From positions 1 through 64,000 of the forward strand of contig NZ_JACAFP010000002.1 of the NCBI RefSeq assembly GCF_015354505.1: a stretch of 64,000 nt of DNA, in the 5' to 3' direction. Positions 7,549-17,058 of the stretch are shown one piece after another; positions within the stretch are counted from its first letter, which is position 1, and each line of letters begins with the position of its first letter. The notes beneath the pieces are model-generated. The model did no database searches. It was not told where the DNA came from and saw only the letters and a list, made by a program, of their open reading frames with translations. The position numbers were made by a program, and so were the translations under genes. The stretch is from Microbacterium sp. UFMG61 (GTDB lineage: Bacteria; Actinomycetota; Actinomycetes; Actinomycetales; Microbacteriaceae).

Positions 7549-8882
7549 TGAGGCGAGCGCGCCGCGGACTGATGGCGGCGGTCGGTGCTGTGGCGCTGTC
7601 CGCAGCGTTCCTCGTGCCATCGAGCGCGACGGCGGCGTCTTCGGAGTCGGGGCTGTGGTGGTTCGATCGAGGAAGGATCCAAGAGGCGCACGACGCGGGA
7701 TTCGATGGCGACGGCGTCAAGATCGCGGTGATCGACAGCCAGATCAACCCCGACGTCGTCGGGCTCCGAGGCGCGAATCTCACGATCGACGAGCCTTCGT
7801 ACTGCGTCGATGCGTCGGGAGCGCCGTATCCCGCCGTCTCCACCGATTTCGCCGCCGCGTCCCACGGCACGCGGGTCGCGTCGATGATCGCCGGAACCGG
7901 CGAGGCTCCTGCGGGGGGTACGCCGATCAAGGGCGTGGCGCCCGGTGCCGAGGTGCTCTACTACTCCTCCGGGGGCGTCATCGACGACGCGGACGGCGAG
8001 TCGATCGATTGCCTGCAGTCCAACGGCGAGGCGCAGGGCGATGACCGACGATTCGCTCTCGATCGCGCGATCTCGGATGCGGTGGCCGACGGCGCCGACA
8101 TCATCTCGATCTCGTCCGAGAGCACCACGACCGTCAGCAAGGGGCTGGCAGACGCCTACGCCGCCGGTGCGGTCGTGGTCGCCGGCATGTCGAACGAAGA
8201 CGGCGTCACGCTGTGGCCCGCGGGCTTGAACGGCGTGGTGGCGGTGCAGGCCTTCGGCGAGGACGGCAAGATCCAGAACGGGAGCAACGGCAAGCCCAAT
8301 CTCACGGATGACGTCGTCGTGGCAGCCCCCGGCCTCGGTCTGCTGCTTCCCGGGTCGCCCGCCTCGTGGGACGAGCAGGAGATCGGGTCGGGAACGTCGT
8401 TCGCGACGCCGATCGTGGCGGGGTTCCTCGCGGTCGTGAAGCAGAAGTATCCGGAGGCGACCGGGGCGCAGCTGATCCAGAGCCTCATCCACAACACGGG
8501 AACCAAAGGCGAGCACGAGCCCGAGTGGAACGACAGCACCGGTTACGGCGCCGCGTCGCTCATCGGGATGCTCTCGGTCGACCCGACGAAGTACCCGGAC
8601 GTCAATCCGCTCTTCGACACCGAAGACCCGTACGCCCAGCCGTCGCTCCGAGAGGTCAACGAAGCGAAAGCGGCGATGGGTGACGGTGCTCAGACGGTGG
8701 CTCCGACGACCCAGCCCGAGGCAGACGTGCCGCAGGCACAGGAGTCGTCGTTGGCCCCCTGGCTGATCGGCGGGGGAATCCTGCTGGTGCTGCTGGTCGT
8801 CGGCGGCATCATCCTCGCGATCGTGCTGACACGATCGTCACGACGCAAGACCACCGAACAAGGGGGGAACCATGGCCGGTAA
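7548..8882 (+). CDS. mycP: Second mycosin-type subtilisin-like protease
   Basis: A 444-aa S8 serine protease with signal peptide (about 1-30), catalytic D63 (V-I-D-S), H106 (S-H-G-T-R), oxyanion N216, and S284 in a canonical G-T-S-F-A-T-P motif. A transmembrane helix at about 404-427 and a basic tail complete the mycosin layout. It differs from the first mycosin (2005-3369) by its intact Ser motif and by a long insert after the His, about 115-165, with two cysteines (C86 and C155) that might pair. It is coupled to the helical protein before it and overlaps the start of the large putative substrate after it. A dedicated role in processing that substrate is plausible but unproven. Confidence 0.88.
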   Translation: MRRARRGLMAAVGAVALSAAFLVPSSATAASSESGLWWFDRGRIQEAHDAGFDGDGVKIAVIDSQINPDVVGLRGANLTIDEPSYCVDASGAPYPAVSTDFAAASHGTRVASMIAGTGEAPAGGTPIKGVAPGAEVLYYSSGGVIDDADGESIDCLQSNGEAQGDDRRFALDRAISDAVADGADIISISSESTTTVSKGLADAYAAGAVVVAGMSNEDGVTLWPAGLNGVVAVQAFGEDGKIQNGSNGKPNLTDDVVVAAPGLGLLLPGSPASWDEQEIGSGTSFATPIVAGFLAVVKQKYPEATGAQLIQSLIHNTGTKGEHEPEWNDSTGYGAASLIGMLSVDPTKYPDVNPLFDTEDPYAQPSLREVNEAKAAMGDGAQTVAPTTQPEADVPQAQESSLAPWLIGGGILLVLLVVGGIILAIVLTRSSRRKTTEQGGNHGR

Positions 8883-10326
8883 GCAGATGGGCGGCGGCGG
8901 ATTCGAGGCTGAGCTCGAGCGCCTCCGCACGCTCGATGACGCGATGATCCCGAGGATGTCGGCGGTGATCAACGCCTTCACCTCGCTCGATCGCGCTCTG
9001 TCGGCGGTGCGGCTGTCAGAGCACTGGGAGGGGTCTTCGGCTGACGGTGCCACGGCCGACATCGACGAGATCCGCGCGAACGTCTCCGGAATCCTCGAGA
9101 CCGTGAAGGCGGTGGACACCGCGATCGCCGACGGCAACTCGGCACGACGCGAGATCGCGGCGGCCGAGCTGCCCTCGGCGTCGGTCGATCCGTTCTGGGC
9201 GAACGCCGCGAAGGGCGCGTCGTTCGTGGTCCACCCCGTGCTGGGGCCGCTGGCGGCCGACACCGCCCTCGATGCGATCGGTGACTTCCTCGGAAACCAG
9301 CGAGAAGAACGTGCTCGGCAGATCGTGAACGACGTGGAGAGCTCGCTCGTCGAGCCCACAGACAGGTTGGAGTCAGCGACCAGACGACTGGACGATTACA
9401 AATACACCGGATCGGACCCTTCGAAGCGAGCCGAAGACCCGTTCCCGCGCACCCAGGTCGACTCCCCGAACATCGGCGGAACACCCGGGTTCACCGGCGG
9501 GCCCTCGGGGTACACGCCCGGGGCAGGCGGCTACCAGCCTCCGACCGGCGGTGTCGGCGAATATGAGCCCCCGATCTCGACGAACCCGACCACGCCGACC
9601 TATCCGACCTATCCGACGTATCCGACGGACTTCACACCGCCGACCTCTCCGACGTTCCCCGACGGCCCGGACTGGGAGTACGACCCCGACGGGCCCGGAG
9701 GCCCCGGTGGGTCGGACGGTGGCGACCCGACCGTCGACTTCCCGGGCGGAGGCGTCCTGCCGGGCGGTCCGGGAGGCACCGGGGGCGGCAACCCACTCAC
9801 GCCTGGCAACACCTTTCCGGGCGGGAACCTCCCCGGAGGAGGCGGCGGTATCGGCGGAATCGGCGGCGGTATCGGCGGAGTCGTCGGTGGCGGTGCCGGA
9901 GCCGCGGCGATCGCCGCGGGATCGAAGATCGCGGGCATCGGCAGCATGGGAGCCCTCGGAGGCTCCGGTCTCGGCGGTGCCTCAGGAGCCGGCCTCAAGG
10001 CCGGCGGCGGCCTGCTGGGCAATTCCGCGGCCGGCGGTGCCGGCGGCGCGGGCGGTGCAGCAGGCCGTGCCGGAGGCGTCGGCGGTGTCGGTGGAGTCGG
10101 GGGTGTCGGTGGTGCCGGTGGTGCGTCCGGTTCATCGGGCGCTGCCGGCTCCGGCATGCGTCCGGGAATGGGCATGATGGGCGGCGCCGGCGGTGCCGAC
10201 GAGGAGGAGAAGGGCAAGCGCTCCGGACTCGGCGGCCCGGTCGCCCCGAAGCTCGAGGACGAGGAAGAGCGGGGACCGCGCGCGAAGAGTGCACAGGCGG
10301 GCTCTCGCGACGATCACGCAGGCTGA
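8872..10326 (+). CDS. Large WxG/YxxxD Gly-Pro-rich putative type VII substrate
   Basis: A 484-aa protein. Residues about 10-175 are helical with W52-E-G54 in the turn between the first two helices, followed by Y178-T-G-S-D182, a YxxxD-type secretion signal. From about 190 it becomes low-complexity: Pro/Tyr/Thr runs, then Gly-rich repeats (G-G-V, G-G-I, G-G-A), ending in a charged tail with many Glu and Lys. There is no Sec signal peptide or membrane helix. This architecture recalls ESX substrates such as EspB/EspI/PPE proteins, but I see no clear family match. It starts 11 bp inside the mycosin gene, with AAGGGGGG at 8860-8867. It is the best candidate for the main effector or surface product of the locus. 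Confidence 0.75.
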   Translation: MAGKQMGGGGFEAELERLRTLDDAMIPRMSAVINAFTSLDRALSAVRLSEHWEGSSADGATADIDEIRANVSGILETVKAVDTAIADGNSARREIAAAELPSASVDPFWANAAKGASFVVHPVLGPLAADTALDAIGDFLGNQREERARQIVNDVESSLVEPTDRLESATRRLDDYKYTGSDPSKRAEDPFPRTQVDSPNIGGTPGFTGGPSGYTPGAGGYQPPTGGVGEYEPPISTNPTTPTYPTYPTYPTDFTPPTSPTFPDGPDWEYDPDGPGGPGGSDGGDPTVDFPGGGVLPGGPGGTGGGNPLTPGNTFPGGNLPGGGGGIGGIGGGIGGVVGGGAGAAAIAAGSKIAGIGSMGALGGSGLGGASGAGLKAGGGLLGNSAAGGAGGAGGAAGRAGGVGGVGGVGGVGGAGGASGSSGAAGSGMRPGMGMMGGAGGADEEEKGKRSGLGGPVAPKLEDEEERGPRAKSAQAGSRDDHAG

Positions 10327-10387
10327 TCCGCGTGAGCGGAAGAGGGGGCGTGCGGTCGAGGTCGCACGCGGTCGATAGGGTGCAGGT

Positions 10388-11746
10388 GTGTCTGTCGAGA
10401 TCGTAGAGCGGCGCCGCATCGTGCTCCAGAGCGAAGATCGGCGTATCGACCTGTCCCTGCCGTTCGACGAAACTCTCGACGACGCGCTGGCGCTCAGCGG
10501 ATTGTCCACGGAGGATCGCTTCGTGACCGTCGGGCCCGGAGGATTCGAGATCCCCGGAGATACGGAGTGCGAGGATCTCATCGACGGCGGCCTCTATGCG
10601 CTGATCGATCGCTCGGCACTCGCGCCGCGCGCAGCGAACGCCGCGAGGCACGCGCCCACCCGGGCCGACCACGGTGCTCGATGGTGGATGCTCGCGGTCA
10701 GCGGACTTCTGCTCGTCGCCGTGTTCGCCCAGGGGGGCGGTGACCCGCTCCTGCGTCTGGTCGTCGCGCTGATCCTGGTCGCGGGGACGCTCGGAGGAGC
10801 GATCGCCTGGGCACGTCGTGACTCGATGGCCGGCGTGCGCGGCATCCTCGGCGTTCTCGCGCCGGTGCTCATGTCCTTCGCTGCAGGTGCTCTCCTGATC
10901 CCCTCGTCCCTCGGGTCGAGTGCTCACCTCTCGACCGCATCCGGCTTCCTCGCCGCGGGCATCACCACCGCGATCGTCGCCGTCTCGGCGCGCGCACGTC
11001 CGATGCGCGCTGCCGCGGGAACGGCGACCGTACTGCTCGTCAGCCTGGCCGCGGTATGGGGGCTCGCGCTCCTGCTGCGCTGGGGACCCGCCGATGCGGC
11101 CGCCATCTCGCTGGGGCTCGTGCCACTCGGCCTCCGCGCCTTGCCGAGCAGCCTCGTCAACCTGCCCGAGGGCTACTTCATCGACTACAAGCACTTCATG
11201 ACCAGTCGGTGGACGGTGCGCGGGGCGATTCCCGATTCCGTCGGCATCCTGCGGACCGAGCGCATCACCGCGGTGGTCGATGACTCGTCGGCCCGGCTCG
11301 TGGCGGGCACCGCCGTGCTGAGCGTCGTGGCGGCGGTCATGGCTCCGGTCGCCTTCCTGCGTCCCTGGTCCGCCGATCCGATCGTCGTCTCCGGCGGCAT
11401 CGCGCTGCTCGTGTGCGTCATCCTCGCTCTGCTGCTCACCCCGCGTCACACGACCTCGCGGGTTCTCCGCTGGCTGCCACGGGCCGCCGCAGGTGCGGTC
11501 TTCGTCGTCGCCGCGATCCAGACCGCCCTCGCGCTCGGCGCGGGATTCCAGGTGCTCGGCGCGACGGCGCTGTTCGCGATCGCCCTCGTCGCGGTCGCGG
11601 TCGTCGTTCCGATCTCGCGCGGCTCGAGCTCGCTCATCTGGTCGCGCTTCGGCGACGCGTTCGAGTGGCTGGCCGTGGCGCTCTCTCTTCCCGCCGCGCT
11701 GCTCTTCGCGGATTCGCTGTCGCTTCTCCGTGGAATGATGGCGTGA
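10388..11746 (+). CDS. Second EccD-like integral membrane protein
   Basis: A 452-aa protein starting at GTG 10388. Residues about 1-78 form a ubiquitin-like domain (short beta-rich, acidic), then about 11 transmembrane helices follow, with a longer cytoplasmic loop around 255-295. This is the EccD plan, though the sequence is only distantly like the first EccD (4722-6056). Two EccD copies line the chamber of each ESX protomer; here the two positions may be filled by different paralogues (inference). The stop overlaps the RDD-FHA start (ATGA), placing it in the eccC operon. Confidence 0.78.
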   Translation: MSVEIVERRRIVLQSEDRRIDLSLPFDETLDDALALSGLSTEDRFVTVGPGGFEIPGDTECEDLIDGGLYALIDRSALAPRAANAARHAPTRADHGARWWMLAVSGLLLVAVFAQGGGDPLLRLVVALILVAGTLGGAIAWARRDSMAGVRGILGVLAPVLMSFAAGALLIPSSLGSSAHLSTASGFLAAGITTAIVAVSARARPMRAAAGTATVLLVSLAAVWGLALLLRWGPADAAAISLGLVPLGLRALPSSLVNLPEGYFIDYKHFMTSRWTVRGAIPDSVGILRTERITAVVDDSSARLVAGTAVLSVVAAVMAPVAFLRPWSADPIVVSGGIALLVCVILALLLTPRHTTSRVLRWLPRAAAGAVFVVAAIQTALALGAGFQVLGATALFAIALVAVAVVVPISRGSSSLIWSRFGDAFEWLAVALSLPAALLFADSLSLLRGMMA

Positions 11747-13005
11747 TGAGCGGGAACGGCGAACCACAGCCTCGGTCGGCAGGTGGCCCGATCCCTCCGG
11801 TGAACCCCGGTGCAGGTCAACCCGGTGCGGTGCCCGCACTGCCCCCTGCGCTGATCGCGGCGCCTCCGGGCGTCGACGGCGCTCCGCTCCGGCAGTCCCC
11901 GGCGGTCGCCGCGCCCACCCCCCTGGTGACCTCCCGAGCGCGTGAGCGGCGTCCTGCCGAGGGCCTCGGCCCGGCTTTCGTCGGTGCGCCGGCCTCGACC
12001 GGACAGCGCATCGCCGCTTTCACGCTCGATGCCGCGGTCGTGATCCTCGCCGCAGCCGTGGTGCTGATCACCACCCGCAGCGTGCTGCTCGCCGGCGTGA
12101 CGGTCGCCGAGCTCGCCATCTTCTTCTGGGTGCTCGAGGCGCGCACCGGGCTCACTCTCGGCAACCTGGTGCTGCGGCTGCGCAGCGCGCGGGGCGATCG
12201 CCCGTACTCTCCGGGCATCGGTCGGCAGTTCGTGCGCGGTGCGATCACCGGCGCCGGGTTCCTCGTGGCAGTGGGCAGCTGGGTCGTCGTCGCCTCCAGC
12301 GCCTGGGATCGCGACGGCCGGCGCCGCACCTGGGCCGACCGCATCGCCGGAACCGTCGTCGTGTCCGTGCCCCCGCGTGCTGCCGAGGCGGCACCGACGG
12401 ATGCCGTGTCACCGCCCCCGCCGGCTGCCGTCGCCGAGTCCCTGGCTCCGCCGCAGGTCGTGGCTCTCGGCTCTCACCCCGCGGTGATCGACGAGGACTC
12501 CGAGCCGACCGATGCGCGCGCCGCGTCGCACCGCGCCGAGCCTCAGAACGACGCCGGGCCCAGCGCCGAGAAGCCGCTGTTCAGCGTCGCGCCGCAGACG
12601 GGGCAGCAGCCGACCGCCGAATCCCGGTCGGCCTCCGACACGGGAGCGCTGCTGCTCATCTTCGACACCGGTCAGCGTGTGCAGCTGCCCCTCCCGCTCG
12701 CGGCCAACCTCGGCCGCGGCCCTGTCGCCAGCGCGCACGACGACCGCCTCGTGATCGTGACCGATCCCGATTCCTCGGTGTCGAAGACGCACCTGCGCAT
12801 CGAGCACTCCCGCGGCCGCACCTGGGTCACCGACTTCGGCTCGACGAACGGGTCGGATGTCCGCTCCGACGACGGGCAGACGACCGAACTCGTCGCGGGT
12901 GAGCGGATGCTCCTCGACGACGCCGACCGCGTGCGCATCGGGAACCGCAGCTTCACGATCAGCCTCCTGCTGGGCACCGACAGCAGCGCCGGAGAGAGAG
13001 CATGA
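11746..13005 (+). CDS. RDD-FHA membrane protein
   Basis: A 419-aa protein. The first 75 residues are Pro/Ala-rich and disordered. An RDD-type membrane domain with two to three helices covers about 83-205 and ends with the typical R-R-T-W-A-D-R-I segment. After a Pro/Ala linker, an FHA domain at about 302-406 shows G-R (323-324), S-K-T-H (345-348) and S-T-N-G-S (366-370). It should tether a phosphothreonine reader to the membrane. It overlaps both the EccD-like gene and eccC by four bases, so it is made with them, which suggests it recruits a phosphorylated regulator to the secretion complex. The GTG one codon earlier (11743) is an alternative start. Confidence 0.85.
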   Translation: MSGNGEPQPRSAGGPIPPVNPGAGQPGAVPALPPALIAAPPGVDGAPLRQSPAVAAPTPLVTSRARERRPAEGLGPAFVGAPASTGQRIAAFTLDAAVVILAAAVVLITTRSVLLAGVTVAELAIFFWVLEARTGLTLGNLVLRLRSARGDRPYSPGIGRQFVRGAITGAGFLVAVGSWVVVASSAWDRDGRRRTWADRIAGTVVVSVPPRAAEAAPTDAVSPPPPAAVAESLAPPQVVALGSHPAVIDEDSEPTDARAASHRAEPQNDAGPSAEKPLFSVAPQTGQQPTAESRSASDTGALLLIFDTGQRVQLPLPLAANLGRGPVASAHDDRLVIVTDPDSSVSKTHLRIEHSRGRTWVTDFGSTNGSDVRSDDGQTTELVAGERMLLDDADRVRIGNRSFTISLLLGTDSSAGERA

Positions 13006-16000
13006 CAGGACCCCGTCTCGCACCGCCCCGCGTCCCCTCGGGCAAGGTCCCCGTCCAGGCTCCGCCCGAGCTGCAGCCGAACGACGGCGGCATGGGCGTT
13101 CTGGGGTCTCTGCTGCCGATGCTCGGCAGCGTCGGCGCGATCGTCATGGTGACGATGTCGAACCAGTCGGCGACCGGTCTTCTCACCGGCGGCATGTTCC
13201 TGCTGTCGTCGCTCGGGTTCGTGGCGGTCAACGGATGGCGGCAGCGCTCGCAGCGTCAGGCTGCGACGCTCGGTGCGCGTCGCGAGTATCTCGCGTACCT
13301 CACCGAGCTGCGGCAGACCGTGCGTGTCGCGGCGCGTCAGCAGCGTCGTGCCGCGAACTGGCATCTGCCGGCACCTTCGGCCCTTCCCTACATCGCCGAG
13401 GAACGCACCCGCGTGTGGGAGCGCAGCCTCAACGACCCCGACTTCCTCTCGGTCCGTGTCGGTACGAGCGATCAGCCGCTCTGCATCACGCTCGAGGCGC
13501 CCGAACTCCCTCCGCTCGCGCAGCTCGACCCGGTGGCCGCGTCGGCAGCACACCGTTTCATGCTCACGCACGAGGTGCAGAGGAACCTTCCCGTCGGCAT
13601 CACGCTCCGCGACTACGCGCGGATCGAGATCACCGGTGACGAGAACGAGTCGCGGGCGCTCGCCCGCGCGATGCTGCTGCACGCCGCGACCATGCACGAC
13701 CCCGACACGGTGCAGATCGTCGTCGCCGCGGATGCCGCGGTGCTGCCGCAGTGGGAGTGGGCGAAGTGGCTCCCGCACACGCACTCGCGCACGGTCCGCG
13801 ATGGACTCGGCGCTGCCCGCATGATCGGTTCGCAGCTGTCGGAGCTCGAGGAGATGCTGCCCGCAGAGGTGCGCGAGCGCCCGCGATACGCGAGAGACGG
13901 CTCGACTCCCCAGGCTCCGCACATCGTCATCCTGACCGACGGCGCGAGCACCTCGTTCAACGACGTGCTCGTGAGCGGCGACGGAGTCCAGGGCGTCACG
14001 GTCATCGATCTGCCATCGCGATGGGCCGACCTCGACGACCCGCACGCGCTCCGCATCGCCTTCGACCCCGCGACGAAGGGTTCGCATGCCGAGCTCGTCA
14101 GCCTGCAGGTGTCGACCCGCCCCTTCGAGGCCGACGGGATCAGCATCGTCGAAGCCGAGGCCACCGCGCGTCGTCTCATGCCCCTGTACTCCGGCGGCAC
14201 CGCCATCGCGAAGAAGAAGAGCTCGACCGACCAGGCCGAGCTCGTCGAGCTCCTCGGGCTCCCGGATGTCCGCGACATCGACCTGGATGCGGCCTGGTCG
14301 CCGCGCCTGGAGCGCGATCGCCTGCGGGTACCGATCGGTCAGACCGAAGACGGCAGCCCGCTGATTCTCGACATCAAGGAATCGGCTCAGCAGGGTATGG
14401 GTCCGCACGGTCTCATCATCGGTGCGACCGGTTCGGGCAAGTCCGAGGTGCTCCGCACGCTCGTGCTGGCGCTCGCGATGACCCACTCGCCCGAGCAGCT
14501 CAACTTCGTGCTCGTCGACTTCAAGGGTGGTGCGACCTTCGCCGGCATGGCGGATATGCCGCACGTGTCGGCGATCATCACGAACCTCGGCGAGGAGATC
14601 TCGCTCGTCGACCGCATGCAGGACGCACTGCAGGGCGAGATGGTCCGACGCCAGGAGCTCCTGCGTGCGACGGGGCCGTTCGCCAACGTCGCGGACTACG
14701 AGAAGGCCCGTCGGGGCGGACGCACCGACCTCGCACCCCTGCCCGCGCTGCTGATCGTGGCCGACGAGTTCTCCGAGCTGCTCTCGGCCAAGCCCGAGTT
14801 CGTGGACACCTTCGTCAACATCGGTCGTCTCGGACGATCCCTGCAGGTGCATCTGCTGCTCTCCTCGCAGCGACTCGAAGAGGGCAAGCTGCGCGGTCTC
14901 GACACGCACCTGTCGTACCGCATCGGTCTGCGCACCTTCTCGGCCGCCGAATCCCGCACCGTGCTCGGGGTGCCCGACGCCTACCACCTGCCCACGCAGC
15001 CGGGTGCCGGCATCCTGAAGTCCGACACCGAGACCATGACCCAGTTCCGGGCCTCGTACGTGTCGGGACCGCCGCCCCGACGCCGGCGCCGGGCATCGTC
15101 CGGCTCGACGCAGAGCTCCGGCTCGACGGCGGTCGAGCTCTTCACTGCCGCCCCGGTGTGGCGCGCCGAGGCGCCGGTCGACGAGCCCGAGGCCGTCGTC
15201 GACGCCGAGCCCGAAGAGAAGCGCAACACCTTCGAGATCGCGGTCGAGATGATGAGCGGTCGCGGGCCGTCCGCGCATCAGGTCTGGCTGCCCCCGCTCG
15301 AGACTCCGGCGACGCTCGACCAGCTGTTCGGCGACCTCGTCGAGGACCCCGCGCTCGGGCTGATCTCGCCGCGGTGGCGAGGCGCGGCGGCGCTCACGGT
15401 TCCTCTCGGCATCGTCGACGTGCCGCTCGAGCAGCGCCGCGAGACCCTCGCGGTGTCACTGGGCGGCGCCGCGGGCCACATGGCGATCGTCGGTGCACCG
15501 CTCAGCGGAAAGAGCACCCTCGCTCGCACGGCGCTCGTCGCCCTGGCGCTCACGCACACTCCGCAGGAGGTGCAGTTCTTCGTCATCGACTTCGGCGGCG
15601 GCAGCTTCGCCGGCCTGCAGCGATTCACTCATGTGAGCGGTGTCGCGACCCGGTCGGAGCCCGACATCGTCCGCCGCACGGTGGCCGAGGTCACGAGCCT
15701 CCTCAACGCGCGTGAGGTGTACTTCCGTCAGAACGGCATCGACTCGATCGACACGTACCGGCAGCGGCGCGCCCAGGGCATGGCCGACGACGGCTACGGC
15801 GACATCTTCCTCGTGGTCGACGGCTGGGGCACCCTGCGTGCCGAGTTCGACATGCTCGAGCCGCAGATCCAGGCGATCGCGGCGCGAGGTCTCACGTACG
15901 GAGTGCACGTCGTGATCACGGCGGCGCGCTGGATGGAGGTCCGTGCGAACCTCAAGGACCTCATCGGCACGCGCATCGAGTTGCGTCTCGGAGATCCCTC

Positions 16001-16976
16001 GGACTCCGAGGTCAACCGCAAGGCGGCCGAGAACGTCACCTCGCTCCCGGGTCGCGGCCTCAACGACAACGGTCTGCAGATGCTGACCGCGCTGCCCCGC
16101 ATCGACGGCGTCGACGACGCGTCGTCGCTCTCCGACGGCATCGACGATCTCGCAGGCAGGGTCGCGGCGGCCTGGCACGGCCCCGCAGGACCGAAGCTGC
16201 GTCTGCTGCCCTCGCAGATCGGACATGCCGACCTGCGTGCCGTCGCCGCGGCCGCATCGTCAGACGGATCGGAGCCGCGCGAGATCCTGCTCGGCATCGA
16301 CGAGGCGAATCTCGCTCCGTTCTCGATCGACCCGATCGCCGAGCCGCTGCTCTACCTCTACGGCGACGCCGACTCCGGCAAGTCCTCGATGCTGCGCGGA
16401 GTCGTGCACGAGATCACCCGTCTGTACGGTCCGAACGAGGCGAAGATCTTCGTGGTCGACTATCGACGTGCTCTGCTCGGCGAGATCCCTCAGGAGTACC
16501 TCGGTGCGTACCTGACCTCGCACGAGATGACCGAGGGGGGCATGAGCGAGCTCGCGCAGTTCTTCCGGAGTCGCACCCCCGGTGCCGACGTCACTCCCGA
16601 GCAGCTGCGCACACGATCGTGGTGGACGGGCGCCGAGGGCTTCGTGCTCATCGACGACTATGACCTCGTGTCGACGTCGCAGGGCAACCCGATCGCTGTG
16701 CTCGCTCCGCTGCTGGCGCAGGCGGCGGACCTGGGCCTGCACGTCATCCTGACGAGGCGCACCGGTGGTGCGAGCCGCGCCGCCTACGACCCGATCATCC
16801 AGCGCATGACCGACCTCGGCGCGACCGGCATCCTGCTCTCCGGCAGCCCGGAGGAGGGCCAGCTGATCGGCAAGGTCAAGGCGATTCCCGCGATCCCCGG
16901 TCGTGCGCAGATCGTCAGCCGCGATCGTGGGCTCGTATCCGCTCAGCTCCTGTGGGTGCCGCCGAAGTACCAGTGA
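13002..16976 (+). CDS. eccC: Type VII secretion ATPase EccC (FtsK/SpoIIIE family)
   Basis: A 1324-aa motor protein with two N-terminal transmembrane helices (about 30-78) and three FtsK/SpoIIIE ATPase domains. Walker A motifs are G-A-T-G-S-G-K-S (474-481), G-A-P-L-S-G-K-S-T (831-839) and G-D-A-D-S-G-K-S-S (1121-1129). Walker B acids are D588-E589 in domain 1, D940-G in domain 2 and D1218-D1219 in domain 3, so only domain 1 has the full D-E pair, as expected for EccC, where the distal domains bind substrate and regulate. It is a single-chain EccC rather than a split EccCa/EccCb. It overlaps the RDD-FHA stop by four bases and ends the operon at a strong hairpin. Confidence 0.95.
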   Translation: MTGPRLAPPRVPSGKVPVQAPPELQPNDGGMGVLGSLLPMLGSVGAIVMVTMSNQSATGLLTGGMFLLSSLGFVAVNGWRQRSQRQAATLGARREYLAYLTELRQTVRVAARQQRRAANWHLPAPSALPYIAEERTRVWERSLNDPDFLSVRVGTSDQPLCITLEAPELPPLAQLDPVAASAAHRFMLTHEVQRNLPVGITLRDYARIEITGDENESRALARAMLLHAATMHDPDTVQIVVAADAAVLPQWEWAKWLPHTHSRTVRDGLGAARMIGSQLSELEEMLPAEVRERPRYARDGSTPQAPHIVILTDGASTSFNDVLVSGDGVQGVTVIDLPSRWADLDDPHALRIAFDPATKGSHAELVSLQVSTRPFEADGISIVEAEATARRLMPLYSGGTAIAKKKSSTDQAELVELLGLPDVRDIDLDAAWSPRLERDRLRVPIGQTEDGSPLILDIKESAQQGMGPHGLIIGATGSGKSEVLRTLVLALAMTHSPEQLNFVLVDFKGGATFAGMADMPHVSAIITNLGEEISLVDRMQDALQGEMVRRQELLRATGPFANVADYEKARRGGRTDLAPLPALLIVADEFSELLSAKPEFVDTFVNIGRLGRSLQVHLLLSSQRLEEGKLRGLDTHLSYRIGLRTFSAAESRTVLGVPDAYHLPTQPGAGILKSDTETMTQFRASYVSGPPPRRRRRASSGSTQSSGSTAVELFTAAPVWRAEAPVDEPEAVVDAEPEEKRNTFEIAVEMMSGRGPSAHQVWLPPLETPATLDQLFGDLVEDPALGLISPRWRGAAALTVPLGIVDVPLEQRRETLAVSLGGAAGHMAIVGAPLSGKSTLARTALVALALTHTPQEVQFFVIDFGGGSFAGLQRFTHVSGVATRSEPDIVRRTVAEVTSLLNAREVYFRQNGIDSIDTYRQRRAQGMADDGYGDIFLVVDGWGTLRAEFDMLEPQIQAIAARGLTYGVHVVITAARWMEVRANLKDLIGTRIELRLGDPSDSEVNRKAAENVTSLPGRGLNDNGLQMLTALPRIDGVDDASSLSDGIDDLAGRVAAAWHGPAGPKLRLLPSQIGHADLRAVAAAASSDGSEPREILLGIDEANLAPFSIDPIAEPLLYLYGDADSGKSSMLRGVVHEITRLYGPNEAKIFVVDYRRALLGEIPQEYLGAYLTSHEMTEGGMSELAQFFRSRTPGADVTPEQLRTRSWWTGAEGFVLIDDYDLVSTSQGNPIAVLAPLLAQAADLGLHVILTRRTGGASRAAYDPIIQRMTDLGATGILLSGSPEEGQLIGKVKAIPAIPGRAQIVSRDRGLVSAQLLWVPPKYQ

Positions 16977-16996
16977 TCGACCCACGATGAACACGA

Positions 16997-17028
16997 AGAA
17001 GGGCCCGCCGACGTCGGCGGGCCCTTCT
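16997..17028. terminator. Perfect palindromic terminator after eccC
   Basis: A 32-nt perfect inverted repeat (AGAAGGGCCCGCCGAC and its complement, no loop gap) lies 20 bp after eccC. It can terminate transcription from both eccC and the converging minus-strand gene at 17059. Flanking A/T bases are few, as is usual in high-GC actinobacteria. Confidence 0.85.
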
Positions 17029-17058
17029 GCGTGTCGGCTCAGCGAACCGCAGCTCAGC

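Noticed and set aside
12672..15278. 868-codon minus-strand frame opposite eccC
   Set aside because: Antisense to eccC, low-complexity composition, no start signal or family features.
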